From Rhizobium tibeticum (lineage in GTDB: Bacteria; Pseudomonadota; Alphaproteobacteria; Rhizobiales; Rhizobiaceae), in NCBI RefSeq assembly GCF_900110205.1, contig NZ_FOCV01000012.1, forward strand, positions 124,001 through 188,000: a DNA stretch of 64,000 bases. The letters run 5' to 3'. Positions 33,833 through 42,654 of this stretch are shown here, in pieces. How positions within the stretch are numbered: position 1 is the stretch's first letter; each line of letters opens with the position of its first letter. A program made the position numbers and the translations under genes. The notes beneath the pieces are model-generated. The model saw nothing but the letters and a program-made list of their open reading frames with translations, was not told the origin of the DNA and did no database searches.

Positions 33833-35272
33833 ATGATGCCTTCCAAGAGTGAACAACTGTCGGTATTTCCTGCCTTCTTTCGCGTCGAGGGCAAGATCAC
33901 GGCTGTCTTCGGCAATGGCGACGAAGCCTTTGCGAAGGTTCGCCTGCTGCTGAATACGCAGGCGAGCGTCGTTGCCTATACCGATCGCCCCGAGGCCGAT
34001 TATCACGCCTATCTGATCGCCAATCGCATCGAAACCGTGCGCGCCGGCTTTGTAGCCGAACAGGTCCGCAGGGCAACTCTGGTCTTTGCGGCGACAGGCG
34101 ACGCCGCGCAGGATCGCGTCATCGTCGAGGCCGCACGCGCCGAGAAAGTGCCCGCCAACGCCGTCGATCAGCCTGACTATTGCGATTTCTTTACGCCTGC
34201 GCTTGTCAATCGAGCGCCGGTGGCTGTCGCAATCGGTACGGAAGGCGCTGGACCGGTACTCGCACAGATGATACGCGCCCAGGTGGACCAACTGCTTGCG
34301 CCGTCGCTGGGGCGTCTGGCCGATCTTGCCACCAGCTATCGCAAAACCGTCGAGCATCTCGTGCCGAAGGGGGCTGCGCGCCGTCTGTTCTGGCGCCGTT
34401 TCTTCTCCGGCGTGGTCGCGGACGCTGTCGCCAACGAGAACCTGCCGCAGGCGCGTCGTGCAGCCAATAGCCTGCTGCAGTCTGCAGAAAAGGTCGAGGG
34501 CCACGTATGGCTGGTCGGTGCCGGGCCAGGCGCAGCGGACCTGCTGACGCTGCGCGCCCAGCGTGTGATGATGGAAGCCGATGTCATCGTCTATGATGCC
34601 CTCGTGCCGCAGGAAATTGTCGACATGGGCCGCCGCGACGCCGAGCGGCTATCGGTCGGCAAGCGCAAGGGGTGCCATTCGAAGTCACAGGAGGAGATCA
34701 ACGATCTTCTCGTGCACCTCGGTCGCGAAGGCAAGCGTGTCGTTCGCCTGAAGTCCGGCGATCCGCTGGTCTACGGTCGGGCAGGGGAGGAAATGGCGGC
34801 TCTACGAGTTGCTGGCATTTCCTATGAAGTGGTGCCGGGCATCACCTCGGCATTCGCCGCCGCTGCCGATTTCGAGCTGCCTCTGACGCTGCGGGGCGTT
34901 GCGTCCTCGCTGGTCTTCACGACCGGCCACGATCTGACGGGCGATGTCTTGCCGGATTGGGCAAGCCTTGCGGTATCCGGTGCGACAATCGCCGTCTATA
35001 TGGGCCGTACCGTTGCCGCCTCGGTAGCTGAACGCCTGATGCAGGCCGGCCTTCCCGCGGAAACGACGGTTGCCGTCGTCGAGAACGCCAGCCGCTCCGA
35101 TCGCCGTCTATTGCATGGGATTTTGCGGGATCTTCCCGACCTGCAGCACCGCAACGAGTTGACCGGCCCGGTCATGGTCATTATCGGCGATGCGGTCGCA
35201 GGCGCCAATTTCGAACTGTCGGAACCGCTGGTACGCGAACGCGCCCGGTCCGACGAATTTGCAAGGAGCTGA
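33833..35272 (+). CDS. cysG: Siroheme synthase CysG
   Basis: A 479-residue fusion. The N-terminal third is the NAD-binding precorrin-2 dehydrogenase/ferrochelatase (VFGNGDEAFAKVRLLLNTQA, VFAATGDAAQDRVI). The rest is uroporphyrinogen-III methyltransferase, with VWLVGAGPGAADLLTLRAQR, DALVPQEIVDM and VRLKSGDPLVYGRAGEE as SAM-binding signatures. It makes siroheme for the sulfite/nitrite reductase two genes downstream. The N-terminal Gly-rich motif reads GNGDEA rather than the usual GGG-type. The start is ATG 33833 or 33836. Confidence 0.95.
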   Translation: MMPSKSEQLSVFPAFFRVEGKITAVFGNGDEAFAKVRLLLNTQASVVAYTDRPEADYHAYLIANRIETVRAGFVAEQVRRATLVFAATGDAAQDRVIVEAARAEKVPANAVDQPDYCDFFTPALVNRAPVAVAIGTEGAGPVLAQMIRAQVDQLLAPSLGRLADLATSYRKTVEHLVPKGAARRLFWRRFFSGVVADAVANENLPQARRAANSLLQSAEKVEGHVWLVGAGPGAADLLTLRAQRVMMEADVIVYDALVPQEIVDMGRRDAERLSVGKRKGCHSKSQEEINDLLVHLGREGKRVVRLKSGDPLVYGRAGEEMAALRVAGISYEVVPGITSAFAAAADFELPLTLRGVASSLVFTTGHDLTGDVLPDWASLAVSGATIAVYMGRTVAASVAERLMQAGLPAETTVAVVENASRSDRRLLHGILRDLPDLQHRNELTGPVMVIIGDAVAGANFELSEPLVRERARSDEFARS

Positions 35273-35274
35273 AC

Positions 35275-35589
35275 ATGGTAGACAAGGTTCTGACCGCCAA
35301 CCGATTGACGGATGGTGTCGCCGTCTGGTTGAACGCCAATGGCGAATGGGTCACCTCGCTGCAGGACGCCCTCGTTGCTCGCCATGCTGAAGCCGTTGCG
35401 GCGCTGGAAGCGATTGGCAAGAAGTCCTATGCCGACAACGAGGTCGTCGATGTTGCCGTCGTCGAAGTTCAGGAGACCAACGGCGTGCTCTGGCCGCTGC
35501 GCCTTCGCGAGCGCATTCGTGCCCAGGGTCCGACCATGGAATACGCGCCGGGCTACAAGCCCGCCGACCCCGCATTCATCGCAGTCTGA
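35275..35589 (+). CDS. DUF2849 protein of the sulfite-reduction operon
   Basis: A 104-residue cytoplasmic protein of the DUF2849 family, recognised by its N-terminus (KVLTANRLTDGVAVWLN, then NGEWVTSL) and its fixed place between cysG and cysI in alphaproteobacteria. Two bases separate it from the cysG stop and eight from cysI. No enzymatic motif is visible; a role in supporting sulfite reductase is inferred from context only. Confidence 0.85.
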   Translation: MVDKVLTANRLTDGVAVWLNANGEWVTSLQDALVARHAEAVAALEAIGKKSYADNEVVDVAVVEVQETNGVLWPLRLRERIRAQGPTMEYAPGYKPADPAFIAV

Positions 35590-35597
35590 GGAAGCAG

Positions 35598-37268
35598 ATG
35601 TATCGTTACGACGAATTTGACCACGCTTTTGTCGCCGAGCGCGTCGAGCAGTTTCGCGACCAGGTGCAGCGCCGCCTTTCCGGCGAGCTCGCCGAGGACG
35701 CGTTCAAGCCGCTGCGCCTGATGAACGGCGTCTATCTGCAACTCCACGCTTACATGCTGCGCATCGCCATTCCCTATGGCACGCTAAGCTCTCGTCAAAT
35801 GCGCATGCTCGCTCATGTCGCGCGCACTTATGACCGCGGTTATGGCCACTTCACCACGCGCCAGAACCTGCAGTTCAACTGGCCGAAGCTCTCCGACATG
35901 CCTGATGTGCTGGCCGAGCTTGCCACGGTCGAGATGCACGCGATGCAGACCTCGGGCAACTGCATCCGCAACGTCACGGCCGATCACTTCGCCGGCGCTG
36001 CTGCGGATGAAGTCGCCGATCCGCGTCCCTATGCGGAAATCCTGCGCCAGTGGTCCTCCGTGCATCCGGAGTTCTCGTTCCTGCCGCGAAAGTTCAAGAT
36101 TGCCGTCACCGGTGCCGAGCGCGACCGCGCTGCGATCCAGGTCCACGACATCGGCCTGCATCTGAAGAAGAACGACAAGGGCGAAATCGGCTTTGCCGTG
36201 TATGTCGGTGGCGGCCAGGGCCGCACGCCGATGATCGCCAAGCTGATCCGCGACTTTCTGCCGGAGGAGGATCTGCTATCCTATACGACCGCAGTCATGC
36301 GCGTGTATAACCTGCATGGCCGTCGCGACAACAAGTACAAGGCCCGCATCAAGATCCTCGTGCATGAAACCGGAGCGGAAGAATTGGCACGCCAGGTCGA
36401 GGCCGAATTCGCAGAGCTTAGGGATACCGAACTGAAGCTGCCCGAGCAGGACGTCGAAGCGATTGCGGCCTATTTCGCGCCGCCGGCTCTACCCGATCGC
36501 GCCGAAGGCTGGGAGAACCTTGCCCGCTGGAAGAAGGCCGACCCGGCTTTTGCCCGCTGGGTGCAGCAGAACGTACAGCCACACAAGCATCCCGACTACG
36601 GCATGGTGACGATCTCGCTGAAGCCGATCGGCGGCATCCCAGGCGATGCTTCCGATAGCCAGATGGATGCCGTTGCCGATATCGCTGAGGAATATGCCTT
36701 CGATGAAATCCGCGTCAGCCACGAGCAGAACCTGATCCTGCCGCATGTGGCACTCGCCGACCTCGAAGCCGTCTATCGCGGTCTGGTAGCCATCGGCCTT
36801 GCGGAGGCTAATGCCGGTCTCATCACTGACATCATTGCCTGTCCCGGGCTGGACTACTGCGCGCTCGCCAATGCGCGCTCCATTCCGGTGGCGCAGGAAA
36901 TCTCCAGGCGCTTCGGCGATCCAGCTCGTCAAGCCGAGATAGGCGAGCTGAAAATCAAGATCTCCGGCTGCATCAATGCCTGCGGCCATCACCATGTCGG
37001 TCATATCGGCCTGCTTGGCGTGGAAAAGAAGGGCGCTGAGCTCTACCAGATCACGCTCGGCGGGTCAGGCGACGAGCACACGTCGATCGGCGAGATCATC
37101 GGTCGTGGCTTCGAGCCCGAGAAGGTGACCGATGCGATCGAAACGATCGTCAACACCTACCTCGCGATCCGCAAGGAACCGTCAGAGATCTTCCTCGACA
37201 CCTATCGCCGCGTCGGTCCACAGCCGTTCAAGGACGCGCTGTATGGTTCGGCGGCGGAAGCGGCGTAA
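35598..37268 (+). CDS. cysI: Nitrite/sulfite reductase hemoprotein subunit
   Basis: A 556-residue siroheme/4Fe-4S enzyme. The cluster and siroheme cysteines are in CPGLDYC and, about 37 residues later, CINACGHHHVGHIG (C-x5-C and C-x3-C pattern). The two-lobe repeat is seen in YGHFTTRQNLQFNWPKLSD and RVSHEQNLILPHVAL. It reduces sulfite to sulfide for cysteine synthesis. The single-gene architecture without a CysJ neighbour implies electrons from another donor. Its partners are cysG (siroheme) and DUF934. Confidence 0.93.
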   Translation: MYRYDEFDHAFVAERVEQFRDQVQRRLSGELAEDAFKPLRLMNGVYLQLHAYMLRIAIPYGTLSSRQMRMLAHVARTYDRGYGHFTTRQNLQFNWPKLSDMPDVLAELATVEMHAMQTSGNCIRNVTADHFAGAAADEVADPRPYAEILRQWSSVHPEFSFLPRKFKIAVTGAERDRAAIQVHDIGLHLKKNDKGEIGFAVYVGGGQGRTPMIAKLIRDFLPEEDLLSYTTAVMRVYNLHGRRDNKYKARIKILVHETGAEELARQVEAEFAELRDTELKLPEQDVEAIAAYFAPPALPDRAEGWENLARWKKADPAFARWVQQNVQPHKHPDYGMVTISLKPIGGIPGDASDSQMDAVADIAEEYAFDEIRVSHEQNLILPHVALADLEAVYRGLVAIGLAEANAGLITDIIACPGLDYCALANARSIPVAQEISRRFGDPARQAEIGELKIKISGCINACGHHHVGHIGLLGVEKKGAELYQITLGGSGDEHTSIGEIIGRGFEPEKVTDAIETIVNTYLAIRKEPSEIFLDTYRRVGPQPFKDALYGSAAEAA

Positions 37269-37278
37269 GGAGGCGACG

Positions 37279-37791
37279 ATGAGCAAGATCTGGAGAGAAA
37301 CCGGCTTCGTCGACAACGATCCCTGGGTGATCGAGACGGAAGAGGTGAAGGCAGGCGAGGGGCAGAAGCCCCTTCTTGGCCTGGATGAGCTGATCGCCAA
37401 AGCCGACGAGAGCAATGAAGTCGGCTTCGGCGTGCTGATCAAGCCGGCGGACGATGTGCGCAAGCTCGAGCCATACCTCTATCGGCTTGAAATCGTCGCG
37501 GTGGCCTTTCCGGCGTTCAATGATGGCCGCGCGTTCAGCCATGCGTCGCTGCTTCGCGGCCGCCTCGGATACACCAACGAACTGCGCGCCGTCGGTGACG
37601 TGCTGATCGATCAGATCCCGCTGATGCAGCGCGTCGGTATCGACAGCTTCGCGGTGGCTAATGAGACTGCGATCAAGCGTCTGACGGAGCGCCGCCTGCC
37701 GGGAATTCCGCATCATTATCAACCGGCTGTGCGTGACGCGGACGCCGGCAAGGGCTATAGTTGGCGCCGTCAGGCGAAGCCGGCTGCATAA
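37279..37791 (+). CDS. DUF934 protein of the sulfite-reduction operon
   Basis: A 170-residue protein of the DUF934 family, which nearly always follows cysI in alpha- and betaproteobacteria. Signature pieces are AFPAFNDGRAFSHASLLRGR (substrate-like region) and LGYTNELRAVGDVLIDQ. The start at ATG 37279 has AAGGAGG upstream. Members are thought to be accessory to sulfite reduction, possibly in electron delivery; this is context-based. Confidence 0.88.
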   Translation: MSKIWRETGFVDNDPWVIETEEVKAGEGQKPLLGLDELIAKADESNEVGFGVLIKPADDVRKLEPYLYRLEIVAVAFPAFNDGRAFSHASLLRGRLGYTNELRAVGDVLIDQIPLMQRVGIDSFAVANETAIKRLTERRLPGIPHHYQPAVRDADAGKGYSWRRQAKPAA

Positions 37792-37829
37792 GCACCGGAT
37801 CGCCGTCGATGAATTGACGGAACGGTGCA

Positions 37830-39041
37830 ATGAAGACTTTTGAAATCGCGGTTGTCGGCGGCGGGCTTGCCGGCATGATTGCCGCTATCGCCCTGGCACG
37901 CGGTGGACGCAACGTGGTTCTCGTTGCTCCCCCGTCAGCCAGCCAGGACCGGCGCACGACCGCGCTCATGGATCAGTCGATCCGCTTCCTCGACAGGCTG
38001 ACCCTTTGGGATAAGCTGCGCGCGGCTGCCGCTCCGCTTTCCACGATGCGCATCATCGACGGCACGAATCGTTTGCTGCGCGCGCCGATCACCACCTTCC
38101 GGTCCGTCGAACTGGACCTGGAGGCCTTCGGCTACAATTTCCCGAACAGGGCGCTGATGGAGGTGCTGGAGGCTGCGATTGCGGTTGAAGGCAATATCAC
38201 GCGTTTCACGTCTTTTGCCGACGTGATCGACATCGGCGCGGAGCACGTGACAGTCACGCTCGCCGATGGCGAAGTCCTCTCGGCGACTTTCGCGGTCGGC
38301 GCCGATGGGCGCAAGTCGAAGCTCCGCGAAACCGCCGGCATAGACGTTCGCACCTGGTCCTATCCCCAATCGGCCATGGTGTTGAACTTCGAACATTCGC
38401 TGCCGCATGAGAATATCTCGACCGAGTTCCATACGGAAAGCGGACCATTCACGCAGGTGCCGCTACCGGGCAATCGCTCCAGCCTCGTCTGGGTCCAGAA
38501 CCCTTCCGACGCCGTCGCGCGCAACGAACTCTCGCTTGCCGAATTGAGCAATGTCGTCGAAGAGCGAATGCAGTCACTGCTCGGCAAGGTGGCCGTGGAG
38601 GAAGGTGTGCAACTCTGGCCGCTCTCCGGCATGATGGCACATCGCTCCGGCAAAGGGCGGATTGCCCTGATCGGCGAGGCTTCGCACGTCTTCCCGCCGA
38701 TCGGTGCACAAGGGCTCAACCTCAGCCTGCGCGATGTCATGGCGCTTTCGGATATTCTCTGCGCACGGCCCGAACTGCCGATCGCCGCCGATGCCGGCGA
38801 CCGTTTCGATCGCAAGCGCCGCGCCGATATCATGACCCGCACGGCAAGCGTCGATCTCCTCAACCGCTCATTGCTGTCCGATTTCCTGCCTGTTCAGGTG
38901 ATGCGCGCTGCCGGCCTGCACATCCTGTCGGCACTCCCGCCACTGCGCAGCATCGTCATGCGCGAGGGCATCGAGCCCGGTCGCGGCTTTCGCGACATTC
39001 CCGGCGCCATCAAGGAAAAGCTAAGCCGGAAGAAAGCCTGA
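37830..39041 (+). CDS. UbiH/UbiF-family FAD hydroxylase
   Basis: A 403-residue flavin monooxygenase. The FAD motif is VGGGLAGMIAAIALARGG (about residues 8-25), the mid motif AVGADGRKSKLRE and the second FAD motif GRIALIGEASHVFPPIGAQG, then LNLSLRDVMAL. This is the UbiH/UbiF/Coq6 group that hydroxylates the ubiquinone ring; which ring position cannot be told. Its 3' end overlaps the convergent AEC transporter gene by 21 bases. Confidence 0.88.
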   Translation: MKTFEIAVVGGGLAGMIAAIALARGGRNVVLVAPPSASQDRRTTALMDQSIRFLDRLTLWDKLRAAAAPLSTMRIIDGTNRLLRAPITTFRSVELDLEAFGYNFPNRALMEVLEAAIAVEGNITRFTSFADVIDIGAEHVTVTLADGEVLSATFAVGADGRKSKLRETAGIDVRTWSYPQSAMVLNFEHSLPHENISTEFHTESGPFTQVPLPGNRSSLVWVQNPSDAVARNELSLAELSNVVEERMQSLLGKVAVEEGVQLWPLSGMMAHRSGKGRIALIGEASHVFPPIGAQGLNLSLRDVMALSDILCARPELPIAADAGDRFDRKRRADIMTRTASVDLLNRSLLSDFLPVQVMRAAGLHILSALPPLRSIVMREGIEPGRGFRDIPGAIKEKLSRKKA

Positions 39042-39971
39042 TTTGATCGCGATCAGGATGAGCGAGACCGTCACGACGGAAAGGGCCGTCGTGATCAGGA
39101 TCGTCGCCGAGGCGCGCTCCTGCCAGACTCCGTATAGCTGGCCGATGACGAAGACATTGGTTGCCGTCGGCAGGGCGGCGAGCAGTACCGCGGCATAGAT
39201 CCAGACCGGCTCGACGCCGCCAACCGCTGTCAGTGCGAGATAGACGACGATCGGGTGCACAATGAGCTTGGCCGGAACGATATAGCCGATCTCGGCTGGT
39301 ATCCGCTTCAGCGGCCTAAGGGCCAGCGTGACGCCCATGGCAAACAAGGCGCAAGGTGCGGCGGCCTGCGCGAGATATTCAACGAAGCGCTGGAAGGCGA
39401 GCGGCTGATCGATGTGCAAGCCTGCGGCAACGAAGCCGAGCGCCGTCGAAAGGATGAAGGGGTGAAAGGCCACTTTCCGAGCAATATCGATCGCCAGCCG
39501 CCCGGCGGAGCGCCGATCATCGCCAGCTGCCGCCATGAGCGCGGGTGCGACGATGAAATGCAGTGCGTTCTCAAGGCAGACGATAAGCGCAACCGGCACA
39601 GCCGCACCTTCGCCCAGAGCCAGCAAGGCTAGGCCAGGCCCCATGTAACCGATATTGCCATATGCGCCGGCAAACGACTGGATCGTGCAGTCAGCGAGCG
39701 AACTGCCGCGGATCCAGCGACCGATCGCAAACAGCACAATGAAGATCGAATACGTCGCAGCGAGATCGGTGGCGATGAAATCGATGCGTGTCAGATCCTC
39801 GAAGGGTGTGCGTGAGACGAGTTTGAAGAAGAGCGCAGGCAGCGCGGCATAGATAATGAAGGTGTTCATCCAGCCGAGCGCGTCGGCGGGCTGCTTCGTC
39901 ACTTTCCCTGCGATATAGCCAATGAGGATCAGGCCGAAAAACGGCAGAAGCAGACTGACGATATCGGACAA
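39021..39971 (-). CDS. AEC-family transporter (auxin efflux carrier type)
   Basis: A 316-residue membrane protein with about 10 hydrophobic segments in two 5-helix halves, typical of the AEC/PIN-like family (LLPFFGLILIGYIAGKVTK near the start, FAGAYGNIGYMGPGLALL in the first half, LAALPTATNVFVIGQLYGV near the end). The family exports small organic acids or weak acids; the substrate here is unknown. The stop of ubiH lies inside its 3' end, so the two genes are convergent. Confidence 0.88.
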   Translation of the reverse strand: MSDIVSLLLPFFGLILIGYIAGKVTKQPADALGWMNTFIIYAALPALFFKLVSRTPFEDLTRIDFIATDLAATYSIFIVLFAIGRWIRGSSLADCTIQSFAGAYGNIGYMGPGLALLALGEGAAVPVALIVCLENALHFIVAPALMAAAGDDRRSAGRLAIDIARKVAFHPFILSTALGFVAAGLHIDQPLAFQRFVEYLAQAAAPCALFAMGVTLALRPLKRIPAEIGYIVPAKLIVHPIVVYLALTAVGGVEPVWIYAAVLLAALPTATNVFVIGQLYGVWQERASATILITTALSVVTVSLILIAIKSGFLPA

Positions 39972-40014
39972 CGGCGGCTATTCCAACGCAAATTCCTGCG
40001 GGGGCGATTTCGGC

Positions 40015-40764
40015 TTAGCCGATTTTCATCAGGATTGGAAAGGTCTGCTGGAACCAGATTGCCACGTCACTGACGAAACCGAACATGAAAGCGAGGCCGG
40101 TCAGGATCAGGAACGCGCCCATGACTTTCTCGACGGTTCCGAGATGTCGGCGGAAGCGCGTCAGAAAGCCCATGAAGGCACCGGAAAAACCAGCGGCAAT
40201 CCAGAACGGGATGGCAAGGCCAAGGGAATAGACGGCGAGGAGCCCGGCACCCGAGCCAACTGTCTCCCGCGAGGCTGCGACGCCAAGGATCGCACCGAGC
40301 ACCGGGCCGATGCAGGGTGTCCAGCCGAAAGCGAAGGCTAGGCCCATGACATAGGCACCCGTCAACGTCGCCGGCTTGCCGCTGCCCTGAAAGCGCGCCT
40401 CGCGGGCCAGAATTCCAATTCGGAAGACCCCGAGGAAATTCAAACCCATGACGATGATGATCAGGCCGCCGATCTTTGCCAGGAGATCGAGATGCTGGCG
40501 AAGCGCCATGCCGATGCTGGATGCGCCAGCCCCGAGCGCCACGAAAACGGTGGCGAAGCCGAGCGTGAAGAAAAGCGCTGAAAACAGCACGCCCCGCCGC
40601 CCATCCGGGGCAACGGCGATCGCGCTGCCGCCGCGGAACTGCTCGACGGAAATGCCGGCCATGTAGCAGAGATAGGGCGGAACGAGAGGCAGGACGCAGG
40701 GAGACAGGAACGACAGCGCGCCGGCAAATAGGGCGCTCAACAAGGAAATATCGGCGATCGACAC
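40015..40764 (-). CDS. ccdA: Cytochrome c biogenesis protein CcdA
   Basis: A 249-residue, about six-helix membrane protein of the DsbD/CcdA family. Each half carries one of the two redox cysteines in family context: LSFLSPCVLPLVPPY near residue 22 and GWTPCIGPVLGAI in the second half. CcdA passes electrons from thioredoxin across the inner membrane to periplasmic thiol proteins, for example for cytochrome c maturation. No partner thioredoxin-like gene is adjacent. Confidence 0.95.
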   Translation of the reverse strand: MSIADISLLSALFAGALSFLSPCVLPLVPPYLCYMAGISVEQFRGGSAIAVAPDGRRGVLFSALFFTLGFATVFVALGAGASSIGMALRQHLDLLAKIGGLIIIVMGLNFLGVFRIGILAREARFQGSGKPATLTGAYVMGLAFAFGWTPCIGPVLGAILGVAASRETVGSGAGLLAVYSLGLAIPFWIAAGFSGAFMGFLTRFRRHLGTVEKVMGAFLILTGLAFMFGFVSDVAIWFQQTFPILMKIG

Positions 40765-40930
40765 TTAGGGACTCCGGCGGCAGGCAATCATCCGCGAAGT
40801 CCTATCGCAGCCTAGGCACCGGGGCCAATCACCTTTTTGCGCTTCTCTTGAAAAGAGCCTCCTGACATGCTGGCGCGCTGTCTGCGCACCAGAGATCGAC
40901 GGGGATTCTCACGCCGTCGGCGACGACGCA

Positions 40931-41221
40931 TTAGCGCTCGCGGCAGACGGTCCTGTATTTGGTGATGTAGTGATGATGGCTCTTCTTCTGGTAGGGCTGT
41001 TCCCAGCATACCTGCCGGGACGCATAGCGCGGACGATCATAATCGTCATCGTCATCGTCGTAGGCATAGCGCGGGCCGTGTCTGTAGTAGCGGGGCGGTG
41101 GCGGATCGTCATAGTAGCGCGGACCTCCGGAGCCGAATTCGAAGTATACGCCGTCCGCGAAAGCCGGTGCGCTCACAAGCAGCGTCGCGAACCCGGCAGC
41201 TGCAACAATAAGCTTTCTCAT
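40931..41221 (-). CDS. Small secreted Tyr/Pro/Asp-rich protein
   Basis: A 96-residue protein with a clear signal peptide (MRKLIVAAAGFATLLVSAPAFA, cleavage after residue 22). The mature part is rich in Pro, Tyr, Asp and Arg (PRYYDDPPPPRYYRHGPRY, then an Asp run) and ends with two cysteines and HHHYITKYRTVCRER. ATG 41221 has GGAGACC upstream. Similar low-complexity periplasmic proteins are common in rhizobia; no function is known. Confidence 0.75.
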   Translation of the reverse strand: MRKLIVAAAGFATLLVSAPAFADGVYFEFGSGGPRYYDDPPPPRYYRHGPRYAYDDDDDDYDRPRYASRQVCWEQPYQKKSHHHYITKYRTVCRER

Positions 41222-41534
41222 GATCGGTCTCCATCTGTATCTGCTCACGTAACGCCTTTGGAGCGCTGTTGGTTCGACAGATTAGATGTAAGGAATGAAT
41301 GCGCACTGAAACCGGCGTTCATGTTCCAGTCATGTGCGAGATGAACACAGAGCGTTATGATTCGATGGAGCTTGCCTCGCACCGCCGGGCGTTAAACGCA
41401 TCGGAAACGGAATGCGGTGAAAGACAGCCGCACACAATTTCTGCAACGTGCGATCAGATGCTACCAAAATAGAAGTCTCGGGTCCGGTGTCATCCGTGCC
41501 GCAATCGGCGTCGCCAGGAAGACAAACGCTACGC
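41222..41534. other. Intergenic region without a convincing gene
   Basis: About 310 bases between two minus-strand small genes. It should contain the promoter of the 40931-41221 gene. GGAAC occurs on the minus strand near 41321, but no CGTT-like element follows at 16-17 bases. Plus-strand frames here lack ribosome sites. Confidence 0.5.
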
Positions 41535-41762
41535 TCAATGATCAGCATCCGAAACATGGGGAATATGCAGTATGTGGCCATCGAGCAGGAGGAGGAAATG
41601 TTCTTCATCGAGCCGATTCACGATCTCGCCGTCCTCCGTCATATAATCGGTCTTGGGCGAAGCCGCGTTCTGTCCAGAAATCCTGATCTGCTGAATGACA
41701 ACGTAGGTTTTCCCTCCGTCGTCCTGACACCGAAACCGCCTTTCCTCTCTATAGTTCGACAT
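41535..41762 (-). CDS. Small conserved hypothetical protein
   Basis: A 75-residue soluble protein (MSNYREERRFRCQDDGGKTY start, then VVIQQIRIS and RLDEEHFLLLLDGHILHI). It is of a kind I recognise as recurring in rhizobia but with no known function. GGAGG lies seven bases upstream of ATG 41762, which strongly supports the start. A plus-strand open frame over this locus is not credible. Confidence 0.75.
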   Translation of the reverse strand: MSNYREERRFRCQDDGGKTYVVIQQIRISGQNAASPKTDYMTEDGEIVNRLDEEHFLLLLDGHILHIPHVSDADH

Positions 41763-41969
41763 GGCGTGGCCTCCATCGCATCAGGAGGAATCTTTGCCGC
41801 GATCAATGCGATTTCAAGGCCCGCCGATTATTTCGGACAATTTGACGCGAAGATTAAAGACGTCCGTGCCGAAACGCAGTTTGGCATGCCCACCAAGGAC
41901 GGGTCCTCAGCAGCGTTCAAACCGGACATCAGGCCCGGCCCGGTAAATGGCTGCGAACCATCAATGAAA

Positions 41970-42125
41970 TTAACGGGACGCAGCGTGCGCGACACGACTG
42001 CCGGCGTTCTGGGTAGCATTGACGGTATTGGCCGCATCGCGCCCAACGCCCTTGATCGTGTTTGCGCACGAACTCAATGCGATGAGCAGGCACAAGGCAG
42101 CAGTAACTTTGGCGGTGATGGTCAT
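41970..42125 (-). CDS. Entericidin-type small lipoprotein
   Basis: A 51-residue lipoprotein. Residues 1-19 are a signal peptide with lipobox ALSSC (Cys20), and the mature peptide starts CANTIKGVGRDAANTVNA. That matches the entericidin A/B pattern (Cys-Asn/Ala-Thr-hydrophobic-Lys-Gly-Val-Gly-Asp-). Entericidins are small membrane lipoproteins linked with stress and stationary phase. A near-match to the stress promoter (TGAAC-N16-CATT, 42155-42179) lies just upstream. The probable stress sRNA gene at 42241-42329 is on the same strand, 115 bases upstream. Confidence 0.85.
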   Translation of the reverse strand: MTITAKVTAALCLLIALSSCANTIKGVGRDAANTVNATQNAGSRVAHAASR

Positions 42126-42240
42126 CGGGGCGTTTCCCAGTTGGAATGATAGGTAATGCGCCAGACCGCAAGTTGTTCAAAACGAACTGGAATCGCGTTG
42201 AGCCAGTCCATGAGATGAGGGCGGGAAGGGAATGTCCACA

Positions 42241-42329
42241 GAGAAAAGCCCGGCGGGTAGAATCCACCGGGCCTTTTGGACCGACATAGGCGATGCTGGT
42301 CCGGCAGCGCGGATTTCAAACGCTGCACT
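42241..42329 (-). ncRNA. Probable stress small RNA (copy A)
   Basis: Reading the minus strand, a promoter-like GGAAC-N16-CGTT is followed by about 89 nt that fold into three hairpins: GCAGCG/CGCTGC, then GGACC with the conserved loop AGCATCGCC closing on GGTCC, then a GC-rich terminator stem (GCCCGG/CCGGGC type) with a T-run at 42244-42247. There is no reading frame. The second hairpin and overall layout recur at 61812-61910, which is the main evidence for a real RNA. The start site is estimated, not mapped. Function unknown; Hfq is encoded in this window. Confidence 0.68.
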
Positions 42330-42334
42330 CCCTT

Positions 42335-42359
42335 AACGAAGATCGCGACCAAAGGTTCC
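42335..42359 (-). promoter_or_regulatory. EcfG/RpoE2-type promoter of sRNA copy A
   Basis: On the minus strand GGAAC (42359-42355) and CGTT (42338-42335) are 16 bases apart. This is the consensus of the alphaproteobacterial general-stress ECF sigma factor. It lies 6 bases before the estimated RNA start. Confidence 0.72.
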
Positions 42360-42654
42360 CACAAATACTATGCCGCAGCCCAAGCTCACGGCGCGTGCTA
42401 TGCGGCCTTGAATAGTTCCCTCTGGGAGGCTCGCCACTGGCGGCCTTGGCGATATCGGCGGTCATGGCAGGGGTGATCACGCGGGGCTCGCAGGTTTTGC
42501 GCTCAAAAGGCTAGCAAGCGCTGCGGAAGCCAAGCTGCCGCGATGGCGCGTTTGAGGGCATCGAATTTCACGCTTCCTTGTCATAACGGAACGTCATTTC
42601 TTTTGTTCATTAAATTTATAGACAATATTCGGTGCGATAACGAAGGAGAGATAT
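42360..42654. other. Intergenic region before the FMN reductase gene
   Basis: Nearly 300 bases without a supported gene. It holds the upstream side of the sRNA A promoter and, near 42600-42640, an AT-rich stretch (TTTGTTCATTAAATTTATAG) likely to be the promoter of the 42655 gene. GGAAC at 42587 has no matching -10 element. Confidence 0.5.

Noticed and set aside
41448..42149. 233-codon plus-strand open frame
   Set aside because: It overlaps two better-supported minus-strand genes (41535-41762 and the entericidin gene) that have ribosome sites and recognisable sequences.
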